DNA of 64,000 nucleotides from Owenia fusiformis (Eukaryota > Annelida > Polychaeta > Sabellida > Oweniidae): the NCBI GenBank assembly GCA_903813345.2, contig CAIIXF020000005.1, positions 34,105,375-34,169,374 on the forward strand, written 5' to 3'. Position 1 is the stretch's first letter, and every line of letters begins with the position of its first letter. Shown one piece after another: positions 27,697-39,901 of the stretch. The translations under genes were made by a program, and so were the position numbers. The notes below the pieces were generated by a model, which saw only the letters and a list, made by a program, of their open reading frames with translations, searched no databases and had not been told where the DNA came from.

Positions 27697-28148
27697 ACAC
27701 ATATATAGCTCATTTACCCAGTGATAGCCTTTTGGAGACATACCTAAGAAGGAGCATAATAGATATATAACAATTTTCTATAGAAAAACACTGAAAAAAT
27801 TACTGTAATTGTTGTACTTCGCCAGACTTTGCCCATTTGTGATTTGGTTTGGAGACCAGTCGAACTTTTCTCTGCAAAAAGAAAAACACAAGAGGCCCCA
27901 CCCTAGTTTCACCCTCTATGATTCACTCTCTCTCTCTCTAATTCAGACTGCTTTTAATTCTTTGAAAAGAGATTAATTTACACTCAGACACTTAGAGATT
28001 TTGATCTAACCTTACCCCAAGGGCCTTATTCAGTCAGAATACGGTAAATCAAAATCCAAGTCTAAAATGACGGCAGATGATAAATTATCTTATTACCCGA
28101 GCCGTACTATCAAACCTTCATTTCATTTTCAGTATTAATAATCATAAC
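27697..28148. other. Gene 2 upstream flank between two insertions
   Basis: No gene. It corresponds to 1290-1735 upstream of gene 1 ('agaaaaacactgaaaaaatt', 'cttattcagtcagaatacgg', 'ccttcatttcattttcag'). A short (TC)n run sits at about 27926-27938. It ends abruptly at the first CTAGA of the array. Confidence 0.6.
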
Positions 28149-30916
28149 TAGAAGATTGCAAGCAATCTTACGGAGGCCCCGTAGGCTTTTTTGAACATTT
28201 AAAGGTCAGCCAAAGGTCAAATCTTAAATACAAGGACATATATGAACTCCAGGCATCTTGTAGATGATTTTTAAAAAAAAGTTTGGTCAATTTGAAGCAA
28301 TGTGAAATTTGACCTTGAAAAATTTCAACATTAGACCTTTTTCAGTTTTTGAGGTCCAAGATCTCAAAACTGGTGCAGAATTTTAATAGATAATCAATTG
28401 TTATTATGTGTAAAACCTTTAGAGGAATATATATCCTGACTTTAATTCAAAAATATTGATTTGTAGTCACAAACTTTGAGAAACTTAGAAAACACAGTTT
28501 GTGATCTTGTTTGATGACCTTGACCTTTGACCTTACAGGTTTTACTTTTTTAGACCTCAGTATATCTTTTCTGATTGAAGAAACCTAAATTTGAATCCAG
28601 AAAATTAATTTGAAAATTTTAACTTTTTTGACCTTTCGAAGGTCACTGAAGGTCAACTAAAGGTCGTAGTTCAAAACTAAGGTCAGATTTGAGTTCCTGA
28701 GATCTTGTAGATGCTTTTTAAAAAAAAGTTTGGTCAATTTAGAGCAAGTTGAAATTTGACCTTGAAAAGTTTTGAAATTTGACCTTTTTTCAGTTTTTGA
28801 GTTCTAATATCTCAAAACTGGAGCAAAATTTTAATAAATAGTCAATTGCTAATATGTGTAGAACCTTAAGAGGAATATATATTCTGACTTTCAGTAAAAA
28901 AAATTGATTTGTAGTCTCCAATTTTGAGAAACTTAGAAAACACAGTTTGTGATTTCGTTTGATGACCTTGACCTTTGACCTTGCAAATTTTACTTTTTTA
29001 GACCTCAGAAGATCTTTTGTGAATAAATGTACCTAAATTTGAATCCAGAAAATCGATTTGAAAAATCAACTTTTTGACCTTTCGGAGGTCACTGAAGGTC
29101 AACCAAAGGTCAAAGGTCAAAAGTAAGGTCAGATTTGGAATCCTGAGAATTTGTAGATGAGTTTTAAAAAAAAATTTGGTCAATTTGAAGCAAGTTGAAA
29201 AAAGACCTTTTTTGACCTTTTTTTGACCTTCAATATCTTAAAATCTAGGCAAAATTTTTCTAGACGGCAAAAGGCTAAGACTAATAGAATACTAATATCT
29301 ATCTGTGTGCAAAAATTCAGCCAAAAATATTTAAGTGTAGTGTCAGGATTTGAGAAACTTGAAAAAAACTTAGATTTGACCTAGATTTTGACCTTTGACC
29401 TTGACCTAGATAAAAATTCCTTTCCTGCCAAGTTCAGCCAAGGTCCCTAGTAGGACTATGTAGTACCTAGTTGAAAGGTAGTTGGGAGTAGGAGAAAAAG
29501 AGGGAGGAAGAATAAATAATAACTAGAAGATTGCAAGCAATCTTACGGAGGCCCCGTAGGCTTTTTTGAACATTTAAAGGTCAGCCAAAGGTCAAATCTT
29601 AAATACAAGGACATATATGAACTCCAGGCATCTTGTAGATGATTTAAAAAAAAAAGTTTGGTCAATTTGAAGCAATGTGAAATTTGACCTTGAAAAATTT
29701 CAACATTAGACCTTTTTCGGTTTTTGAGGTCCAATATCTCAAAACTGGTGCAGAATTTTAATAGATAATCAATTGTTATTATGTGTAAAACCTTTAGAGG
29801 AATATATATCCTGACTTTAATTCAAAAATATTGATTTGTAGTTACAAACTTTGAGAAACTTAGAAAACACAGTTTGTGATCTTGTTTGATGACCTTGACC
29901 TTTGACCTTACAGGTTTTACTTTTTTAGACCTCAGTATATCTTTTCTGATTGAAGAAACCTAAATTTGAATCCAGAAAATCAATTTGAAAAATTAACTTT
30001 TTTGACCTTTCGAAGGTCACTGAAGGTCAACTAAAGGTCATAGTTCAAAACTAAGGTCAGATTTGAGTTCCTGAGATCTTGTAGATGCTTTTTAAAAAAA
30101 AGTTTGGTCAATTTAGAGCAAGTTGAAATTTGACCTTGAAAAATTTTGAAATTTGACCTTTTTTCAGTTTTTGAGTTCTAATATCTCAAAACTGGAGCAA
30201 AATTTTAATAAATAGTCAATTGCTAATATGTGTAGAACCTTTAGAGGAATATATATTCTGACTTTCAGTAAAAAAAAATTGATTTGTAGTCTCCAATTTT
30301 GAGAAACTTAGAAAACACAGTTTGTGATTTTGTTTGATGACCTTGACCTTTGACCTTGCAAATTTTACTTTTTTAGACCTCAGAAGATCTTTTGTGAATA
30401 AATATACCTAAATTTGAATCCAGAAAATCGATTTGAAAAATCAACTTTTTTGACCTTTCGGAGGTCACTGAAGGTCAACCAAAGGTCAAAGGTCAAAAGT
30501 AAGGTCAGATTTGGAATCCTGAGAACTTGTAGATGAGTTTTAAAAAAAAATTTGGTCAATTTGAAGCAAGTTGAAAAAAGACCTTTTTTGACCTTTTTTT
30601 GACCTTCAATATCTCAAAATCTAGGCAAAATTTCTCTAGACGGCAAAAGGCTAAGACTAATAGAATACTAATATCTATCTTTGTGCAAAAATTCAGCCAA
30701 AAATATTTAAGTGTAGTGTCAGGATTTGAGAAACTTGAAAAAAACTTAGATTTGACCAAGATTTTGACCTTTGACCTTGACCTAGATAAAAATTCCTTTC
30801 CCGCCAAGTTCAGCCCAGGTCCCTAGTAGGACTATGTAGTACCTAGTTGAAAGGTAGTTGGAAGTAGGAGAAAAAGAGGGAGGAAGAATAAATAATAATA
30901 ATATCTACAAAATTGA

Positions 30917-30943
30917 TAGGAGGCCCCCCGATGGGGCCTCCTA
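30917..30943. repeat. Class A hairpin
   Basis: TAGGAGGCCCC and GGGGCCTCCTA flank the loop CCGAT. The stem contains the GGAGGCCCC tag present near the start of every class A unit. It is preceded by 'aatatctacaaaattga'. Confidence 0.9.
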
Positions 30944-32752
30944 ATAAAGAACTAGAAGATTGCAAGCAATCTTACGGAGGCCCTGTAGGCTTTTTTGAAC
31001 ATTTAAAGGTCAGCCAAAGGTCAAATCTTAAATACAAGGACATATATGAACTCCAGGCATCTTGTAGATGATTTTTAAAAAAAAGTTTGGTCAATTTGAA
31101 GCAATGTGAAATTTGACCTTGAAAAATTTCAACATTAGACCTTTTTCAGTTTTTGAGGTCCAATATCTCAAAACTGGTGCAGAATTTTAATAGATAATCA
31201 ATTGTTGTTATGTTTAAAACCTTTAGAGGAATATATATCCTGACTTTAATTCAAAAATATTGATTTGTAGTCACAAACTTTGAGAAACTTAGAAAACACA
31301 GTTTGTGATCTTGTTTGATGACCTTGACCTTTGACCTTACAGGTTTTACTTTTTTAGACCTCAGTATATCTTTTCTGATTGAAGAAACCTAAATTTGAAT
31401 CCAGAAAATCAATTTGAAAAATTAACTTTTTTGACCTTTCGAAGGTCACTGAAGGTCAACTAAAGGTCATAGTTCAAAACTAAGGTCAGATTTGAGTTCC
31501 TGAGATCTTGTAGATGCTTTTTAAAAAAAAAGTTTGGTCAATTTAGAGCAAGTTGAAATTTGACCTTGAAAAATTTTGAAATTTTACCTTTTATCAGTTT
31601 TTGAGTTCTAATATCTCAAAACTGGAGCAAAATTTTAATAAATAGTCAATTGCTAATATGTGTAAAACCTTTAGAGGAATATATATTCTGACTTTCAGTA
31701 AAATAAATTGATTTGTAGTCTCCAATTTTGAGAAACTTAGAGAACACAGTTTGTGATTTCGTTTGATGACCTTGACCTTTGACCTTGCAAATTTTACTTT
31801 TTTAGACCTCAGAAGATCTTTTGTGAATAAATAAATCAACTTTTTTGACCTTTCGAAGGTCACTGAAGGTCAACCAAAGGTCAAAGGTCAAAAGTAAGGT
31901 TAGATTTGGAATTCTGCGAACATGTAGATGAGTTTTAAAAAAAAAATTGGTCAATTTGAAGCAAGTTGAAATTTAGTCTTGAAAAGTTTCGAAATTTGAC
32001 CTTTTTTCAGTTTTTGAGTTCCAATATCTCAAAACTGGTACACAATTTTAATAAATAGTCAATTGCTAATATGTGTAGAACCTATAGAAGAATATATATC
32101 CTGACTTTCATGAAAAAATATTGATTTGTAGTCTCCAATTTTGAGAAACTTAGAAAAAACAGTTTGTGATTTAGTTTGATGACCTTGACCTTTGACCTTG
32201 CAAATTTTACTTTTTTAGACCTCAGTGGGTCCTTTGTGATCAAATATACCTAAATTTGAATCCAGAAAATCGATTTGAAAAATCAACTTTTTTGACCTTT
32301 CGGAGGTCACTGAAGGTCAACTAAAGGTCAAAGGTCAAAAGTAAGGTCAGATTTGAGTTCCTGAGATCTTGTAGATGAGGTTTAAAAAAAAAATTGGTCA
32401 ATTTGAAGCAAGTTGAAAAAAGACCTTTTTTGACCTTTTTTTGACCTTCAATATCTCAAAATCTAGGCAAAATTTCTCTAGACGGCAAAAGGCTAAGACT
32501 AATAGAATACTAATATCTATCTGTATGCAAAAATTCAGCCAAAAATATTGAAGTGTAGTGTCAGGATTTGAGAAAGCTTCGATTTGACCTAGATTTTGAC
32601 CTTTGACCTTGACCTAGATAAAAATTCCTTTCCCGCCAAGTTCAGCCCAAGTCCCTAGTAGGACTATGTAGTATCTAGTTAAAAGGTAGTTGGAAGTAGG
32701 AGAAAAAGAGGGAGGAAGAATAAATAATAAAGAATAATATCTACAAAATTGA

Positions 32753-32779
32753 TAGGAGACCCCTTCGGGGGGCCTCCTA
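32753..32779. repeat. Class A hairpin with TTCG loop
   Basis: Same position and flank ('aatatctacaaaattga') as the other class A hairpins, but the stem has one mismatch and closes as CCCC-TTCG-GGGG. Confidence 0.85.
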
Positions 32780-35700
32780 ATAACTAGAAGATTGCAAGCA
32801 ATCTTACGGAGGCCCCGTAGGCTTTTTTGAACATTTAAAGGTCAGCCAAAGGTCAAATCTTAAATACAAGGACATATATGAACTCCAGGCATCTTGTAGA
32901 TGATTTTAAAAAAAAGTTTAGTCAATTTGAAGCAATGTGAAATTTGACCTTGAAAAATTTCAACATTAGACCTTTTTCAGTTTTTGAGGTCCAATATCTC
33001 AAAACTGGTGCAGAACTTTAATAGATAATCAATTGTTATTATGTGTAAAACCTTTAGAGGAATATATATCCTGACTTTAATTCAAAAATATTGATTTGTA
33101 GTCACAAACTTTGAGAAACTTAGAAAACACAGTTTGTGATCTTGTTTGATGACCTTGACCTTTGACCTTACAGGTTTTACTTTTTTAGACCTCAGTATAT
33201 CTTTTCTGATTGAAGAAACCTAAATTTGAATCCAGAAAATCAATTTGAAAAATAAACTTTTTTGACCTTTCGAAGGTCACTGAAGGTCAATTAAAGGTCA
33301 TAGTTCAAAACTAAGGTCAGATTTGAGTTCCTGAGATCTTGTAGATGCTTTTTAAAAAAAAGTTTGGTCAATTTAGAGCAAGTTGAAATTTGACCTTGAA
33401 AAATTTTGAAATTTGACCTTTTTTCAGTTTTTGAGTTCTAATATCTCAAAACTGGAGCAAAATTTTAATAAATAGTCAATTGCTAATATGTGTAGAACCT
33501 TTAGAGGAATATATATTCTGACTTTCAGTAAAAAAAATTGATTTGTAGTCTCCAATTTTGAGAAACTTAGAAAACACAGTTTGTGATTTCGTTTGATGAC
33601 CTTGACCTTTGACCTTGCAAATTTTACTTTTTTAGACCTCAGAAGATCTTTTGTGAATAAATATACCTAAATTTGAATCCAGAAAATCGATTTGAAAAAT
33701 CAACTTTTTGACCTTTCGGAGGTCACTGAAGGTCAACCAAAGGTCAAAGGTCAAAAGTAAGGTCAGATTTGGAATCCTGAGAATTTGTAGATGAGTTTTA
33801 AAAAAAAATTTGGTCAATTTGAAGCAAGTTGAAAAATGACCTTTTTTGACCGTTTTTTGACCTTCAATATCTCAAAATCTAGGCAAAATTTGTCTAGACG
33901 GCAAAAGGCTAAGACTAATAGAATACTAATATCTATCTGTATGCAAAAATTCAGCCAAAAATATTGAAGTGTAGTGTCAGGATTTGAGAAACTTGAAAAA
34001 AACTTAGAGTTGACCTAGATTTTGACCTTTGACCTTGACCTAGATAAAAATTCCTTTCCCGCCAAGTTCAGCCAAGGTTCCTAGTAGGAGCATATAAGAG
34101 TTAACTCAGACCTAGCTAGAAGTAGGAGAAAAAGAGGGAGGAAGAATAAATAATAAAGAATAATAATAACTAGACTTTGGAAATTGAACGAAGTTCAATT
34201 TCAGACTCCAGATCTAGACTTTTTTTGGCCGAGTCATCCAGAATAAGCCGAGTCATCCAAAATAAGCTGAGTCATCCAAAATAAGCTGAGTCATCCAGAA
34301 AAAGATGGATGGATGGATGGATGAAAAAGGAAGGAAGGATAGGCTAGAATAGGAAGGAACGATAGGATAGAATAGGAAAGAATGATAGAATAGAATATGA
34401 AGAAGGAATAGAATAGGAAGGATAGGAAAGAGAGGATATGAAGGAAAGGTAGATAAGAAGGATACGATAGGATCACAAAGGAAGGATGGATGCATTTTTC
34501 AATATTTTCTTCTCTACTCTTGACTTTCTATCAGGATACCATCAGATCGATTTTTCTCGAAATTTCAAAACGCCATAACTTTCGAATCGGAAGTCGGATC
34601 GAAATTTGGTTTGCAGACTCGGATTTCTGAGAAAATTCTACCCTTAATTCATAACTCATATGCTAAATTTGGAGAACTTTTTATTTTGACCTACTTTTCG
34701 GACACCATATCTCAAAAGTGGGTAGAAATACTTTCTGACGGCAAAAGGCTAACACTATTAGCACACTTTTTCCTACCTGTATATAAAATTGTGAAGCAAA
34801 TCATTGAAACATAGTGTCAGAATCGCAAAAATAAGGAAAAACTATGAATTTGACCTAGATTTTGACCTGGGGATTTTGGTGTCCAAATTTTGAAGTTAGG
34901 TAGCCTTCGAGGTCCCTTTCTTTCATAGGCTTTCATTATTTTAAGCTGTACTTAGTCTATATCTCGAATTTTACACTTCAAAAAAATCTTTTTTCCCATT
35001 GACATAACATGGGGCACCAAATTTAGCGATTTTTGAGCTTTCAAAATGTCATAACTTCCGAACAGGAAGTCGGATCGAAATTTGATTTGCAGATTCGGAT
35101 TTCTGAGAAAATTCTATACTTAATTCATAACTCAAACGTTAAATTTGGAGAATTTTTTATTTTGACCTACTTTTCGGACACCATATTTCAAAAGTGGGGC
35201 AAAATACTTTCTGACGGCAAAAGGCTAACACTATTAGCACACTCTTGGCTACATGTATACAAAATTTTGAAGAATATAATTAATCTGTAGTGTCAGAATC
35301 GCAAAAATAAGGAAAAACTTTGAATTTGACCTAGATTTTGACCTAGGCATTTTGGTGTCCAAATTTTTATGAAAAGAAGGTTTTGAGGTCCCTTTCTTTT
35401 ATGGGCTTCCATTATGTTTAGCTGTGCTTAGTCTGTATCTCGTATTTTACACTTCAAAAAAATATTTTTTCCCATTGAATTAACATGGGGTACCAAATTT
35501 AGCGATTTTTGAATTTTCAAAACGCCATAACTTCTGAACCGGAAGTCAAATCGAAATTTGGTTTTCAGATTCGGAATCCTGAGAAAATCTCCTATAGGAC
35601 TGATATCCTGGACATTGGATTCGGAGAACTTTTTTTTGGACCTCGTTTTCGGACACTGATATCTCGAAATTGGTTTGAGATACCAAAAAACTAAATCGAC

Positions 35701-38700
35701 CCTAGATTTTCTACTTTTTTATGAGGAACACAATGAAAAAAACCCGGATCAAAAATATTGAAGGACGACCGAGAAAATCGAAAAAAGTGACAAAGTATTG
35801 GATTTGACCTAGTTCTTGACCTTTGACCTAGATAAAAATTTGACCCAATTTCCCACCAACTAGATACTGAACCTAAATGAACTGTATAATGGTCTTTACT
35901 GGATACCTTATAGTTATTGAAAAAACTCTTAAAGAAAAATAACTAGATTTTGGAAATTGAACGAAGTTCAATTTCAGACTCCAGATCTAGACTTTTTTTA
36001 GCCGAGTCATCCAGAATAAGCCGAGTCATCCAGAATAAGCTGAGTCATCTACAAAGAGATGGATAAATAAAATAGGAAGGTAGGATAGAATAGGAAAGAA
36101 CGATAGGATAGAATAAGAAAGAAGGATAGGATAGAATAGAATAGGAAGAAAGGATAGGATAGGATAGGATAGGATAGGATAGGAAGGATAGGAAGGAAAA
36201 GATATGAAGGAAGGATAGATAGGAAGGATAGGGTAGGATGAGATAGGAGGATGGATGAATTTTTCAATATTTTCTTCTCTACTCTTGACTTTCTATCAGG
36301 ATACCATCAAATCGATTTTTCTCGAAATTTCAAAACGCTATCACTTCCGAACCGGAAGTCGGATCGAAATTTGGTTTGCAGATTCGGATTCCTGACAAAA
36401 TTCTACCCCTAATTCATAACTCATACGTTAAATTTGGAGATTTTTTATTTTGACCTACTTTTCGGACACAACATAACTTCCGAACCAGAAATCGGATCGA
36501 AATTTGGTTTGCAGATTCGGATTCCTGACAAAATTCTACCCTTAATTCATAACTCATATATTCAATTTGGAGAACTTTTTATTTTGACCTACTTTTCGGA
36601 CACCATATCTCAAAAGTGGGTCAAAATACTTTCTGACGGCAAAAGGCTAACACTATTAGCATATTCTTGGCTACATGTATACACAATTTCTAAGAATATT
36701 ATTAAAGTGTAGTGTCAGAATCGAAAAAATAAGGAAAACCTATGAATTTGACCTAGATTTTGACCTAGGCATTTCGGTGTCCAAATTGTGAAGCTAGATG
36801 GCTTTTCAGGTCCCCTTCTTTTAAAGGCTTTGATTATATGAAGCTGAACTCAGTCTATATTCCGTATTTTTCACTTCAAAAAAATATTTTTTCCCATTGA
36901 CTTAACATGGGCACCAAATTTAGCGATTTTTGAGTTTTCAAAACGCCATAACTTCCGAACTGGAAGTCAGATCCAAATTTCGTTTTCAGATTCGGAATCC
37001 TGAGAAAATTTCCCATAAGACTAATATCCTGGACATTTTATTCGGAGAACTTTTTTTTGGACCTCGTTTTCGGACACTGATATCTCGAAATCGGTTTGAG
37101 ATATCAAAAAACTAAATCGACCCTAGGTTTCCTACTTTTTTATAAGGAATACAATGAAAAAAACACGGATCGAAAATATTGAAGGATGACCGAGAAAATC
37201 GAAAAAAGTGACAAAGTACTGGATTTGACCTAGTTCTTGACCTTTGACCTAGATAAAAATTTGACCCAATTTCCGAGAAACTAGATCTAGGACCTAAATG
37301 GACCATATATAGGACTTGACTCAATATCTTCTAGTTAACGAGAAAACTGGGAAAGAATAATAAACAAAGAATAATAATAACTAGACTTGGGAAATTGAAC
37401 GAAGTTCAATTTCAGACTCCAGATCCAGACTTTTTTAAGCCCAGTCATCTAAAATAAGCCGAGTCATCCAGAATAAGCTGAGTCATCCAGAATAAGATGG
37501 ATGGATAAAACAGGAAGGTAGGATAGGATAGAATGGGAAGGAACGATAGGATAGAATAAGAAAGAAGGATGGGGTAGAACAGAATAGGAAGAAAGGATAT
37601 GATAGGAGAGGATAGGAAGGAAAGGATACGAAGGAAAGATAGGATAGGATAGGATCAGATAGGAAGGATGGATGAATTTTTCAATATTTTCTTCTCTACT
37701 CTTGACTTTCTATCAGGATACCATCAGATCGATTTTCCGAAATTTCGAAACGCCATAACTTCCGAACCGGAAGTCGGATCTAAATTTGATTTAAAGATTC
37801 GGATTCCTGACAAAATTCTACCCCTAATTCATAACTCATACATTAAATTTGGCAAATTTTTATTTTGACCTACTTTTTGGACACGCCATAACTTCAGAAC
37901 CGGAAATCGGATCGAAATTTGGTTTGCAGATTCGGATTTCTGAGAAAATTCTATTCTTAATTCATAACTCAAACGTTAAATTTGGAGAACTTTTTATTTT
38001 GACCTACTTTTCGGACACCATATCTCAAAAGTGGGTCAAAATACTTTTTGACGGCAAAAGGCTAACACTATTAGCACACTCTTGGCTACATGTATACACA
38101 ATTTCGAAGAATATAATTAAAGTGTAGTGTCAGAATCGCAAAAATAAGAAAAAACTTTGAATTTGACCTAGATTTTGACCTAGGCATTTTGGTGTCCAAA
38201 TTTTAAGGCTAGATGGCTTTTGAGGTCCCATTCTTTTAAAAGCTTTCATTATATTTAGCTGAACTTAGTCTATATTTCGCATTTTTCACTTCAAAAAAAT
38301 CTTTTTTCCCTTTGACTTAACATGGGCTCAAAATTTAGCGATTTTTGAGTTTTCAAAACGCCATAACTTCAGAACCGGAAGTCTGATCTAAATTTCGTTT
38401 TCAGATTCGGAATCCTGAGAAAATTTCCTATAAGACTATTATCCTGGACATTCGATTCGGAGAACTTTTTTTTGGACCTCGTTTTCGGACACTGATATCT
38501 CGAAATCGGTTTGAGATATCAAAAAACTAAATGACCCTAGATTTCCTACTTTTTTATAAGGAACACAATGAAAAAAACCCGGATCGAAAATATTGAAGGA
38601 CAACCGAGAAAATCGAAAAAAGTGACAAAGTACTGGATTTGACCTAGTTCTTGACCTTTGACCTAGATAAAAATTTGACCCAATTTCCGAGAAACTAGAT

Positions 38701-38822
38701 CTAGGACCTAAATGGACCATATATAGGACTTGACTCAATATCTTCTAGTTAACGAGAAAACTGGGAAAGAATAATAAAGAATAATAATAATAAAGAATAA
38801 TAAAGAATACTGACAAAAACAA

Positions 38823-39185
38823 TAGACTCCAGATTGACATCTGGAGTCTAATAAGAATAAGAATACTGACGAAAACAATAGACTCCAGATTTACATCTGG
38901 AGTCTAATAAGAATAAGAAAACTGACGAAAACAATAGACTCCAGATTTCATCTGGAGTCTAATAATAATAATGAAAACTGACGAAAGCAATAGACTCCAG
39001 ATTTTCATCTGGAGTCTAATAATAATAAAGAAAACTGGCAAAAGCAATAGACTCCAGATTTTCATCTGGAGTCTAATAATAATAAAGAAAACTGGCAAAA
39101 ACAATAGACTCCAGATTTTCAATCTGGAGTCTAATAAAGAAAACAGGCAAAAACAATAGACTCCAGATTTTCAATCTGGAGTCTA
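38823..39185. repeat. Array of seven class B hairpins
   Basis: Hairpins start at 38823, 38879, 38935, 38991, 39048, 39105 and 39157. All have the stem TAGACTCCAGAT/ATCTGGAGTCTA; only the loop varies (TGAC, TTAC, TTC, TTTC, or a 13-bp stem with loop TTC). Spacers are TAA-rich with 'gaaaactggcaaaaacaa'. The period is 52-57 bp. Confidence 0.95.
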
Positions 39186-39901
39186 ATAATAGGATTTGGC
39201 CATACGCGTATAGAGGGAAATGGCTCTTGGGACGCTTTGAGGGCCTATAATGGTCGATTAAAGGACAGGGAATCTAGGGAGGTAGTTGGGGAGAATGTCT
39301 GGCTCGTGCTTCGCGGATCCGTCGAGGTCAAAAAATAGTCCTTCAAAAAATAGGCCTTCCAGACGTCTATATAGAGCTTTCGACGTAGATTCGAGCAGCG
39401 TACGCGTCGTTCTACATTCCGCAATCGTTAGTTTGAGGGAGGGAATCGTTGTTTACGAAATGCTCTAGTCATCGTTCGGGCCTATTTTCTTTCAAATGTC
39501 TGTTGTTCGCAGAGATACGTATACCAAGTGTATTCGTGCCGTCTAGATATACGGCAACGGTGGCCCGTACGCGAACTTCAAACGCGTATATCTCGATAAC
39601 TAATGGTCGGATTTCAATTTGGTTCACTGTTTTTTTAATGCTCGGAAAACTGTCTTTCCGACCAGCTAGTTTTCCTCCGATTCTGACTTCTTAAGGAGGC
39701 TCGAGAGGCCGAAATAGCGGAAATGCAGATTTCGACCTAGATTTCGACCTTTGACCCAGATAAGGATTTGACCTAATTTCCGAGCAACTACGCCTAGCCC
39801 CCTAACAACGTGCATGAGTAGATTTATCCAAATATCTCTCGTTGATGAGAACGTGTGGTTAGAAAGATTTTTGCTTTTGCACATACAAAAGCAAAAATCA
39901 C
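39186..39901 (+). repeat. Divergent CpG-rich monomer
   Basis: Between two class B units lies a ~700-bp segment rich in CpG ('catacgcgtatag', 'cgtacgcgtcgttctac', 'tacgcgaacttcaaacgcg'). Its tail 'gatttcgacctagatttcga', 'cctttgacccagataag', 'cctaatttccgagcaact' aligns with the class A and B tails where CG has become TG. It lacks the CTAGA head. It ends in its own hairpin, GATTTTTGCTTTTG against CAAAAGCAAAAATC, at 39866-39899. Confidence 0.8.

Larger units (their letters stand above)
28149..34170 (+). repeat. Array class A: four long AGGTCA-rich units
   Basis: Units start at 28149, 29524, 30953 and 32785. Each begins TAGAAGATTGCAAGCAATCT (a palindrome, AAGATTGC-AA-GCAATCTT), then ACGGAGGCCCCGTAGGC and a T run. 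Lengths are about 1375, 1429, 1832 and 1386 bp. Each is built of ~455-480-bp submonomers; the third unit has one extra. Units close with 'gaaaaagagggaggaagaat' and TAA-rich sequence, and the second and third are followed by GGAGGCCCC hairpins. A hand count in the first unit gives about 27 TGACCT/AGGTCA hexamers. No coding function: open frames are short and shift between copies. Confidence 0.95.

Noticed and set aside
38823-39185. Regularly spaced palindromic repeats resembling a CRISPR array
   Set aside because: The 'spacers' are near-identical TAA-rich sequence, there are no cas genes, and the setting is an animal genome with introns. It is a hairpin repeat array.
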